This document shows, one piece after another, positions 9,545-18,529 of a stretch of DNA of 19,726 nucleotides; within the stretch, counting starts at the first letter, position 1, and each line of letters begins with the position of its first letter. The DNA comes from Ganoderma boninense (lineage: Eukaryota; Basidiomycota; Agaricomycetes; Polyporales; Polyporaceae). The notes below the pieces were generated by a model. It saw only the letters and a program-made list of their open reading frames with translations. It was not told the origin of the DNA and searched no databases. Made by a program: the position numbers and the translations under genes. The stretch lies in assembly GCA_002900995.3 (NCBI GenBank), contig PJEW03000048.1:1-19726 (forward strand), in the 5' to 3' direction.

Positions 9545-10169
9545 CCCATGGGTCTCACCTTCTAACTGCGTGATTTGCTTGATCCTCGTGAGGTATGCTA
9601 TGGTACGCTTCTTGTGTTAAAATGTCGAGTCCTTAACGTGATCCTACCTGCATCGCTGCTCGTCCTGAACATTGAAGGTGTAAGGGCCAGCCGAATAATC
9701 GTTGATTCGTCCAGCACACAGTTTTGCTCTTTAATGCCGTTGAATGGTGGGTAGCAGTGCGTAGCCCCTAGCTACCGTCATGGATCTCCGTGGCACCGCA
9801 TCCTGCCCGATGTTCTCGGACAATAAACGAGTACCCAGATTAGGTATGTTTCTCCGCATGTATCTATCGCGTTCGACTGACGATCCCAAGTTCAGTTCAG
9901 AATGTAGCCAATGTTATAATCAGATGAGGACGTTAGCGATACAAAGCATTCAAAAACAAAACAACATAACACGATACACAAGTGCCGTCTTCCTCTCGCA
10001 TGCAACTCTGCCAATTAATCGTACACCATCCAGAATCTCTCACACTCTCTCGCCTAGCTAGGCCTTGCCGCCTACCACACAAGGACTGGAGACGAACGGG
10101 GATGCCCGTCGTCGTATGGGACCGCTGGTGCATCCTAAGCTCCCATGGGCCCCGTATCTGTCTGTTCCT
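9545..10169. other. Shared 3' region, no supported gene
   Basis: It lies between the stop of the membrane-protein gene (plus) and the stop of the first HMG-like gene (minus), so it is a convergent 3' region. It is AT-richer than its surroundings (9590-10020), as expected for UTR and terminator DNA. No RNA gene or repeat recognised. Confidence 0.45.
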
Positions 10170-11229
10170 TCACCGGCCACCTCGCCTCAGCGTCCACCAC
10201 GGACGCCAACGCTTCGAGGCGGTGCACTCTGTCGTGGTCTGCACCTGCACCTGCGCCTCTGCCTGGGCCTGGGCCGCCTCCGCTTTCTTGTGCGCTACAA
10301 TCAGCGCCTTGAGCTCCTCGAAATGCGCCTCGGACTCGGGCGTCGAGCAGCGGGCCTTCGCGGCCGCCTTCTCGTCCTCCCCGTCCTTGTGCTTGTCCTT
10401 CTCCTCGTCTTCGTCCTCTTCCTCCTCGTCCTCGTCCTCCTCGTCGTCCCTCGGGAGGGGAATGATCGTGCCGAAGGACACGTTGTCCAGGGCACCCGAG
10501 AACGCGCCGGGGCGGCGCCAGGGCGGGAGCATGATGGGGCCCGCGACGGGGAGCGCGACGGGCGCGAAGAGGAGGTCGTCGACGAACCACGCGGTCGTGT
10601 TCTCGATCGTGTCGTAGGTGGGGTAGCGGGACTCGCCGGGGTACTGCTCGAGCTCGAGCTCGGGCTCGGACTCGTGGTCGGCTGGGAGAGGGAGGGGACG
10701 GGGCTCGAGGGTGGAGGTGGGAGGGGCTCGAAGTCCTGGTGGTGGGTGAGGACGGGATGGGGGATGGCGGCGGTGGTTGGGGTGGTCGAAGTCAGGACGT
10801 CGACCACTGGGGGATTGGACGAGGCAAGGAGACTTACGAGTCGTCTTCGATGGCCTTGGTCGTCGCCGTCCATCGCTGCTGCTCGCCTTTGGGCAGGGCG
10901 CGCCAGTTCTCGGCGATCTGCTCGGCGATGCTCTTCGCGCGGCGATGCGCGGGCTTGTTGTTTGCGGGGACGGTGGGTGTCTCCTCGTTCTTGTCTTTGA
11001 GTCGATGCTCATTGTGCGCGATTCGATTATTGTTATTGCAGGATGGGGGAGGGAGGGGAGCGCAGAGGCCGGGGATGGAGGAGGGGAGGAGGGGGAGTCG
11101 TGGTTGATGATGGTTGGAGAGCAAGGACCGGTGGCGCGTCTCTTTTTTCTCTTTGTCCCCCCGCCGGCGCACCTTGCCGGATCGGCGGCTGGCACGAGCC
11201 CGCAGCACAGCGGGGCACTTGCGGAGCAT
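10170..11229 (-). CDS. HMG-box-like protein 1 with acidic tail (second half of box recognised)
   Basis: Proposed exon A is 11229-10838, ending at a strong GTAAGT donor (10837). The acceptor CACCACCAG gives exon B at 10735-10170. Exon A contains NEHRLKDKNEE and AKSIAEQIAENWRALPKGEQ, which match helices 2 and 3 of an HMG box (consensus I-G-x-x-W-x-x-L-P-x-x-E/K), so DNA bending or sequence-specific binding in the nucleus is likely. I could not find the usual PPNAF-type first helix; an upstream exon may be missing (possible acceptor CAATGAG at about 11010). Exon B encodes SRYPTYDTIENTTAWFVDD, a Pro-rich stretch, an uninterrupted acidic run (DDEEDEDEEEEDEDEE, about 10445-10390) and an Ala/Gln-rich coiled-coil-like tail. 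The two exons do not join in phase (one base off), as in other genes of this window. The start at 11229 is only the longest open choice. Confidence 0.55.
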
Positions 11230-12329
11230 TGTGTCTCACTAACTGACTGACTAGACGTGTCTACTCGTTATGGGAGGCACAAGGCTCGTCCGCTGACACT
11301 GGTGTCCCGCAATCGAGCCGACAAATACGACGAGATCAAGGGTCTAGCTTGCCATTGTGCTGGACACCCGTCCGTAATGCTTGTGCCATTAATTGACCAT
11401 TCGTTACGTCCATCGCACCCGGAGGTTATTTGCACCCCGTTCCTATGCAGCACTACCAATTCATGGACGCAAGGTCCGGGCCAAATCGTGGACATCGTTG
11501 CGCCACTCGTTCCCCTTCAATTGCAAATTCTCCCCGGCCACTTTAGTGTAAAAATAACACTATTTGTTGTGGAATGCACGAGGGGGCGTCCATTTCACAC
11601 TGTGTGGGGCAGAAAACACTGTGTTGCGGGGCAATGGGTGCTCGCTCCGAGTCGCCTCTACATGGAATAATGTCGCTTAAGAGTGTGCTCCCACCACCTT
11701 ATGCGGGTATATGAGTAACACCACTCGGAATGTTACCTATTGGGGGTCACTCTCCTGCGGACTACAACCTTTCGAACCGCAGTTATAACTGAGATTCAAA
11801 GACCGCATGTGGGAGTCCCACTCTAGTTGGTGTACGTCCTGTGTGTGAAATTATGCACTTGTTATTACTTGTAGCACAATGCAGTATTGTTATCTGAAGA
11901 TCCTAAAGTAAATTCTCCTTGCACCAGCTCTATTACAGGGGAAAATGCTTTGACCCTTCCGAAGGTGGTTGGGATTAAGCGCTTGGCGTTCAGTATAACA
12001 TTACATAATTGTGGTTATCGGGCGCTAAACATCAGTCGTCGACTGCGCAATCAGCTTTGCGTCTCGCCTCCACCACGATGTCGACGAGGCTCCTGACCCA
12101 CAGCCGGGCACATTATTCTTATTTTGTGCGTGCTGAATCACCTTTTGACTGCTGTTTGTGAGGTCATACTGGTGTCGCTCACAGACGAGGCGGCGCGTGG
12201 AAAGGGACATCATCAAGGGCGCTTTTCTACGAGCGGCGAGATGCCCGTCTGTTGCGGTTTCCCTCTTGTCCTTCCTGCGTATATGCGTCCAGTATTGACT
12301 TCCTACGATGCAGTAATCATATTTCTGCT
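11230..12329. other. Divergent intergenic region between HMG-like gene 1 and PolX
   Basis: About 1.1 kb, visibly more AT-rich than the genes (about 11500-12150). It holds the promoters of the minus-strand HMG-like gene and of the PolX gene. A short hairpin lies at 11544-11562 and a near-palindrome GTGGGAGTCCCAC at about 11810-11822. The segment 11670-11830 has a look reminiscent of LTR or small-transposon remnants, but I find no terminal repeat pair or target duplication. No supported gene. Confidence 0.4.
11544..11562. repeat. Short perfect inverted repeat TAGTGT/ACACTA
   Basis: Six-base arms (11544-11549 and 11557-11562) around a seven-base A-rich loop in AT-rich intergenic DNA. It is too short to be a terminator of known type in a fungus; it is reported as structure only. 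Confidence 0.5.
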
Positions 12330-14818
12330 ATGCCCTTCAAGCGTGCGGCGTCAAATCTCCCTCACGCGGGGAAGTCTGAAACGCCGTCGTCTCGCTCTCC
12401 GTCCCGGCCGCCACCCGCGAAACAGCGGAAGGTTTCAAGTACAAGAGCGAAGGCACTTCCTGACACGAAGATATTCATCGTGCAAGCAAAGATGGATGTC
12501 GGGACCCTGGCATCCCTCGTCGGCCTCGCCGACCGCGAAACCGGCGGAGTGTGCAAGAATGCGAAGGACGCAGATGTCATCATCACGGCCGTGTCGATGC
12601 GTCGGCGGCTGGAGAGGCATGTTCCATGGACATAGCGGGTGCGTGTCAGACAATACCATGTTGTGTGGAGCGACAGACAAGAACTGTCCCCGTCGCGCCT
12701 CTTGTATGCGCCACTTTATGCACGGCACAGAAGACAAAAGCGGTGCGTGAGCCTCAATGGCTGCGCGACTCTCTGTCGCGCACGGCGGGCCTCTGCCATG
12801 TGAGGACTACGTTGCCGTACCAGACCTGCACGACACGACCGTCGAGCACTGTCCGGGAGTGCAACTGCAAGCCGTGCGCGTGCTCTGGCCCATGCCGTTC
12901 CCCTTCCCCGCTCGTCTCTCCCCTTCTCTCTCATCGAGCAGAAAGCGCACATCACTTACCCTTTTACTCCACGCACCCGTCTACTTCTGACACCTCTGTG
13001 CCTGCACGATCGAGGAGAAAGGCGGGTAGCTGCCATACCGAAGAGTCTGCCTGCACCCCGGGACCCAGCGATCGCGACCGATGTCGAGAAGCTCAGCCAC
13101 CACCTCACGGTACGCATGCCAGCGCGCATACGCCCGCTACGTCTGTCCGAACCAAGACCTCGTGCGCGCGCTGGACACTATCCGCCAGAGTAGGGCGCTG
13201 GAGGGAGAGGACCGCAGCGCGCTGAGCTACGAGCGGGCAGCGTCCGTAATCAAATGTGCGTCCACTATTCTGCCTGTTGTATGCCCCACGTCTTCTTGCT
13301 TACAGTTGGAGGCGGGATCCAGCGTATCCACATAAGATCAAGTCGGCCAAGGACGTGGGGAAGCTGCCGTTCGTGGGCCCCAAAATCACGGGATTAGTGG
13401 GTCGCGATGTTCTACAAGACACTGAGACATGTCGCTCACAAGACGCGCGGTCTAGATCGAACAGTATGTGGACAGCGGTCAGATATCAGAGGCAGGTACG
13501 CAACCCCCTTGTTAATTGCTCTTGTGTCCCCTCCAACCCGCGACCGCACTCATATGCCTACGCTCGTGATCGCTCAGAAACGATCAAGGCCTCCGAACGC
13601 TTCCAGGCCCTGTCCCTCTTCGCGTCAGTCTATGGCATCGGCCCGACTACCGCGCGCCGCCTGTACAACCTCAACCTCCGCACCCTCGACGATCTCGAGA
13701 TCTACTACGGAGTCGAGCGTGCGGACATCGAGGGCCAGAGCGAGATCATCGAGGTCGAAGAGAAGTCGCGGAAGGCGGGGTGGATACGCGGGCAGCATGA
13801 GGACGAGGGGCTGGGAGAGAGCTGGGTGAAGATCGCTATAGGGCTGAGGGAGGACCTTATGAAGAAGTGCGTGGACCCCCTTATATGCGCGCGGTAGAGA
13901 GGCTGATGCGACCGACTACTGTGTGGCAGGATCCCGCGAGCAGGGGTCGAGGAGATGGGGCGCGTCGTGATGAAGGAGCTCGACGAGTTCGAGCCTGGGT
14001 GCGTCTCGACGATCGTTGGAGGGTACGTGACGTCCGTCTACGGCTCTGCGGCCGCGATTTTCTCAGCCGAAGCTCAGCTACCGCCGTGGAAAGGCGGAGA
14101 GCAACGATGTGGATATCGTCTTCACTCATCCCGACAAATCGAAGATGAAGGGGCTCTGCAAGCGGTTCGTACGGCGGCTCCACGAACGCGGTGAGAGCTC
14201 CGTGTCTCGCCACATTCGTGCTTCCTTTCGCTGAGATTCGCTACCGCGGCAGGCATGGTGACACACGTTATGCGTACGTCGCGCGAGTGTATGCGGTGAA
14301 ACTCCTTCCTCATGTTGCCACCAGATCTCGGGGGCTTCCACGCGCATAACCCTCTCCGCCAGCAACACTGGGACAGCCTCGAGAAGGCACTCACCGTGTT
14401 CACCCTCCCCACCTCGTCGCCGCTGTACGACGGCACGCGCCGGCGACTCGACCTCATCTTTGCGCCCCCGGAGGTCTACTGGACCGCTGTCGTCGGATGG
14501 TGAGTGCTTGTGCTTGTGCTCTTCGGCGATAGGGCGTCGATGTTGATGTCAGTGACGGGGCGATGCGCAGGACGGGCTCGATCATGTTCCAGCGGGACCT
14601 CAGGCAGTGGGCAAAGGACAAGCTCGGGATGAAGTTCGACAGCTCGGGGATGTGCGTATCGCGTCGGCTAGTTCGTCCTCCCGCCACTGGTGCTGACGCA
14701 GACGTGTAGCACTCGGCGGTACGATTCGAAGGAGCTCTATCCGAAGACGGAGAAGGAGGTGTTCGACGTGTTGGGCCTGGAGTGGGTCGATCCGACTTGG
14801 CGGAACGCAGACTTGTAG
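12330..14818 (+). CDS. PolX-family DNA polymerase (Pol mu/TdT/Pol4 type) with BRCT-like N-terminus
   Basis: This is a nuclear gap-filling polymerase of non-homologous end joining or base-excision repair. Clean exons of the catalytic part: 13323-13396, 13456-13495, 13578-13866, 13930-14022, 14078-14190, 14253-14273 (21 nt), 14325-14499, 14571-14651, 14710-14818; all phases agree. Motifs: FVGPKITGL (8-kDa domain HhH), SVYGIGPTTARRLYNL (second HhH), GGYRRGK..DVDIV with Asp codons at 14106-14108 and 14112-14114, the third Asp in RRRLDLIF (14450-14452), and GWTGS in the nucleotide site. GWTGS is the Pol mu/TdT form, against YFTGS in Pol lambda. The end is LEWVDPTWRNADL. The N-terminus has a basic Ser/Pro-rich start (ATG 12330) and a BRCT-like stretch (IFIVQAKMD, DADVIITAV, AVREPQWLRDSL). 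Exon 1 runs to a GTGCGT donor at 12639. The part 12600-13255 changes frame at GG 12628-12629, GGG 12787-12789 and near 13100, so it is either mis-sequenced or decayed. The splice model there is tentative. Confidence 0.9.
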
Positions 14819-15571
14819 CGGGCGAAGTTGCCAGAAAGACAGCGGCGTGGAAGACGGACAGAGCCACCGAACTGCAGTTGGGGGGAGCCTGTCGGGGAAG
14901 GAAACCGGCCGACCGCATTCGCCTTCTGCGCAGCTTTGCTGTTGGTGCGCGAATTTCGGGTGCATTCGACGCTGTATGTCACGTTCCTGCTCCCTCGAAT
15001 GATCGCCCTCCCTTTCCCACAGTCTTAGCCCGCTTGAGCACCTCGGGGTTCCCTGGCCTCGGTGCGCGGCTGCTCCTTTCCATTCTTCCACAGCCTCTAG
15101 TCCCTGGGGAGTCCACGTCCCTGCACTCGACATTGGGGAGAACGGCGGCAGATCGAGTCTCGTGCACGCCTCTGCGCTTATGTTCGTCCGGCCATTCTAC
15201 AGCGCCGGCTCGGGCATAGGGGATGGTAACCTGGGATTGGCAACTTGGTCGCGTCCGTGGAACTCTGGCCGTACTCTCCTGCCAGCGTGATAGGCCCTGA
15301 ACTCGTTATGCTCAACTGGTTTTCCTCTTCTGTCCGACCCAGGGACGCTGGTGTGTCATCGCCGCACGCAAAGCGGAGTACGTGAACTAGTCAATGCGTT
15401 TCAGTGGCAAACGTAGACGCGCGCACCCACAGAACGGGGAGTCGTTGGGCATCGGTTATGGTGCACGCTTTGCATGCGGGATATTTAAGGGCGGTCGACG
15501 CCGGGCTGGTGGTCACTGTTCTGTTCTGTTTCTCCTGCCGTCGTCCTGCCCATCCACTCCTCCCTGTATAC
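14819..15571. other. Intergenic region between PolX and HMG-box gene 2
   Basis: About 750 nt holding the PolX 3' UTR and the promoter of the next plus-strand gene. Open frames here (for example 14782-15219) have no family motif. Apart from the TATA-like element near its right end I see nothing specific. Confidence 0.4.
15482..15488 (+). promoter_or_regulatory. TATA-like element TATTTAA
   Basis: TATTTAA lies in an otherwise GC-rich stretch 90 nt before the ATG at 15572 and is followed by a CT-rich leader (about 15520-15565). Spacing fits a fungal core promoter for the HMG-box gene. The sequence is seen; the role is inferred. Confidence 0.4.
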
Positions 15572-16785
15572 GGTATGTCCCTCCCATTCAACGCATTTAT
15601 TTGTCCGCTAACGACAGCCTTCCATGACTCCCCAGCCGCTACCCACAACGATGTCCTATTACTCGCTCCTCCACCTCCTTACCCGATAAAAACCAAGGGC
15701 GCTCTCGTCGAATGGCTCGCAGTGACGGTGAAGTCGAAGAAGGGGGATATCAGAAACCGCCGAACGACTTTCCTCTTGTTCCGCAAGTGGTTCAACAAGT
15801 TCTCGCTCCGCGGTTGCTCTGGGATTGCGGCGTCAGGAAGGCTCCCACACAGGAGGTACTGTCACAACTTCTTCGGGCGATGTGGAAAGAGCTACCCGAT
15901 AAAGAAAAGGCGTACTGGAAGGAGATGCAAAGGGAGGTCAGAGCGTTCCATGTCAAATCGCTACCCGTCCTTCCACTCCGCGGAGTCAAAGATGAAGAGG
16001 AAGGAGGAGAAAACGGGAGGAGCGGATGCGGAAGGCTCGAGAGTCCGCGAATGCCGAGTCTGGAGTCCCAGGTCCGAGTCGAAAGCGGTCGCCGAAAGGG
16101 AGGGCTCGGTCGACACCGTACCCGCCGCGCGGGCGCAATTCACCTGCATCCTCCAACAGTCCCCGTGTCGAATCTCCTCCCAACCCATGCGTTAACCTTC
16201 TTCCAGGGGTCCCTGTCCCAACGACCCCGTCGACACCATACATGGCCCCTACGTCCGCGTAATCGTCCTATCACCCAACCGCCGTGTATGGACCGTCTCC
16301 TCATCGTTCACGACGAGCCGTCGCCTTTCGCTGCGCCGCTGTCTTCCCACCCCCCATCGGCGACTCTTCCCTTCTCCTCGCTCTTCCCCCCTCTTCGTTC
16401 CTCGCGCCCGCCTCCCGCGGGGTCTGTCCCTCACACTGGCACCACGCCCCGTCTCTCTCCCCCGCACCACTTCCCTTCCCCATCACGTCTTCGATGCTAC
16501 GCCGCGATGCCGTCGTCGCCTGCGATGTTACCCGCCACAGGCGCAGTAACCAGATCCCGCCGGTGGGTATCCCTCTATGACCTCCCCACCCAGCCCTCCA
16601 GGGCCCCAGAACGATGTCGACTACCTGCTCAACCTCTTCGGGCTGCTCGAGCCCGACGCTACGCTCGACATGTGCCCCCTTCCGAGAGAACAATCTCTTC
16701 CCGTCCCAAACAGCCCGCCTTCGAGAATCCGACCACCTTTTTCGACCTAACGGATGGGGACACTCTCCTCCAGTTGCCCAACTAG
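15572..16785 (+). CDS. HMG-box protein 2, box split between reading frames
   Basis: An HMG box covers about 15750-15965. It reads QKPPNDF in one frame, then FLLFRKWFNKF in the next frame, then QEVLSQLLRAMWKELPDKEK and YWKEMQREVRAFH in the first frame again, then NRYPSFH and a basic KMKRKEEK in the second. These are the expected helix 1, helix 2, helix 3 and basic tail of a fungal HMG box. The shift into helix 1 fits one extra T in TTT (15769-15771). The return could be another indel or a 38-nt intron starting with GTTCTC. Downstream follows a long Pro/Ser/Arg-rich region (about 16030-16600). The C-terminus ends either in NDVDYLLNLFGLLEPD with stop TAA at 16748-16750 or in ENPTTFFDLTDGDTLLQLPN with stop TAG at 16783-16785. 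The start is uncertain: 15572 lies behind a TATA-like element, and 15712 is the first ATG of the frame that carries the box. Probably a nuclear DNA-binding regulator if intact. Confidence 0.6.
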
Positions 16786-17500
16786 TCCTAGCTCCGCTGT
16801 TACCCTAGGACCTTGAGGCCCGGACTCCGTTGCTGTCGCTGCCGCAGATTCACGGCTCGTCACCTGTCGACGAGGTCGTGGAACTTGAAGGCACTCTCAC
16901 TGCGACGAAACGAAAGCTAATTTTCCTCGGGCATCCTGACGGGAATTGAAACAGAAAAATTCACCCTGGCTCGCTCTTGTCGTCCATTCAGAGTCGCATT
17001 ACCTTTAGCTTATCGTATCTGTTTAGATTGTATCTGCTCTGTCCTATGTTTGTTTACGCTCTCGTGCTAGCTTAGCACCGCCAGCTTGTGTATTTCTCTC
17101 TGTCGTGGTGAAGCTTGTCATCTGCATCTATGTTGTCCTGTCCATGTATCATATCATATCGAAGTACGTTGTTGCAATCGACTCTGTCGTCTCCTCCTTA
17201 TCCTCGGGACTGGCGCGGGGCTTTCAATAAGAGGCTTTTGTATAATCTCGTACGAGGTTGGAAGGACACATATGATATTGAACCAGAGCAAACATTAATG
17301 AATGATGTATTCTCGGGGTTTACATTAGTAACATTCACAGTAAGTAAGGAGCCATATTAGATGTGGAATAGTCGGAGATGGGGAGTTCTCAGCAGACATA
17401 TTCTAGGGGCCATTATTCCAGAGGAAGGAGACGGGTTGGGAGTCAGTCATATAGTAAGGTAGTAAGGTATCATTAAGCTATTATGTTTATGTTTGGTATA
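16786..17500. other. Convergent 3' region, AT-rich
   Basis: It lies between the end of HMG gene 2 (plus) and the end of HMG gene 3 (minus). AT content rises from about 16900 to 17500, as usual for fungal 3' ends. Short open frames at 17086-17360 have no coding features. No supported gene. Confidence 0.45.
17452..17469. repeat. TAGTAAGG tandem repeat (2.25 copies)
   Basis: Two adjacent perfect copies of TAGTAAGG (17452-17459, 17460-17467) followed by TA, in the AT-rich convergent 3' region. A minor slippage repeat. Confidence 0.6.
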
Positions 17501-18529
17501 CTATCCTAGACACTCGAGTGGCGTACTGAGGGCATGATACAATCGTACGGCATTAGTATTGGCTCCGGACGGGCCACCGGTGCTCAAGAATAAGTCGATC
17601 GCCTCCCATTCGGAGTTTGACAATGTCAGCGTACGCGACGAGAGGTCCTGTGTAGACGGCAACTGCGGCTGGAGAGGCATGATGGTGTTGTTCCCAATCG
17701 AGGATGGGTCTCCGCCGAATCCGCCCCAGCTTAGGCTTGGATACGTTGCGTCATACGAAGTCGAATAGTTCCTCGTGGGGACAGAGACTGAGGGTGGTTA
17801 TATGTGATAGCGGTGGCTTGGGTGGAGAACATCGCGTTAGCGGGGATGCCAGAGTTGACGAAGGGGCTTGCAGCGGATCATTGACCGGTGCTACGCCATT
17901 GAAAGGATGGGAATGGGAATGGTCGAATATCCTCAGCCGTCACCGCGGTCGCAAGGGAAGTGAGGGGGTGGTAGCAGCGGGTCCCCGGAACAAAGTCTGG
18001 GTTAGGGATGAGCGAGCCAGTGAGCCCAAGAAGATCCCAGGAGACAGTGAAAGGACCAGCGGAAGCCGAAGGATAAGACTCGCCGCCGCCGTGAGGAGGC
18101 ACCAGGTAATCCGGCTCTAGTGCGCCCGGAAATTTCCCATCTCTCCTCTCCGCGCTGAGACCAGCACTCGCGCGCTCGCCGCTTATGCTCGGCGAGAATT
18201 CCTGCGGGCACGGCCGAGGTAGGCGTCCCGTGCGGATCTGAGGCAGCTCCTTCCATGCGGCACTGGCATCCTTCGTGATCTCCGTCTCTCTTCTTCCGCC
18301 CGTCCGCTGTGACTTGATTGTCGGGGATGGGCTCTGTAGTACGGCGCGAGAAGAGGACGAAGCCCGTTGGGGCGGTGCTTTGACACGGAACCGCGCCTTT
18401 GGCTCTCCGCGTAGATCCTTCAATAATGAATCCTTCGGCCTCGTCGGCTTGTGGGAATTCGGATTCGGTCTGATGAATTCTATCGGAATTTGGACCTGCT
18501 GGTTGAGCGCTAGGCAGAGTGATGCGGAC
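17501..18529 (-). CDS. HMG-box protein 3, box split between reading frames
   Basis: On minus, an acceptor CTGTGCAG at 18530 opens an exon starting VRITLPSAQ; the first exon with the ATG was not identified. The HMG box covers about 18385-18170: FRVKAPP, then (G)FVLFSRR, then EITKDASAAWKELP, then RDAYLGRAR, then LAEHKRRARE. Each piece is the expected next part of the box but in a different frame. The first switch fits one extra C in the CCCC run (18369-18372) and one extra G in the GGG run (18363-18365). Further downstream PDYLVPPHGGGESYP and a Ser/Pro-rich tail follow, and then one clean frame TRNYSTSYDATYPSLSWGG to SEWEAIDLFLSTGGPS and a stop at 17503-17501. If the indels are sequence errors this is an intact nuclear DNA-binding protein of roughly 330 or more residues; if they are real it is a recent pseudogene. 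No other family fits. Confidence 0.55.

Noticed and set aside
10065..11000. 311-codon plus-strand Leu/Val-rich frame
   Set aside because: Antisense shadow of the acidic tail and HMG-like region on minus; the long Leu/Val run mirrors GAG/GAC codons.
11670..11830. Solo LTR of a retrotransposon
   Set aside because: Starts with a TG-like end but no matching CA end, no repeat partner in the window and no target-site duplication was found.
12551..13225. 224-codon plus frame as a separate Cys-rich protein
   Set aside because: It crosses the BRCT-like region and an intron of the PolX gene; the Cys-rich look comes from the wrong frame.
15404..16195. 263-codon plus frame as a stand-alone gene
   Set aside because: It contains helix 1 of the HMG box in one frame, but the rest of the box lies in another frame and its first 50 codons precede a TATA-like element.
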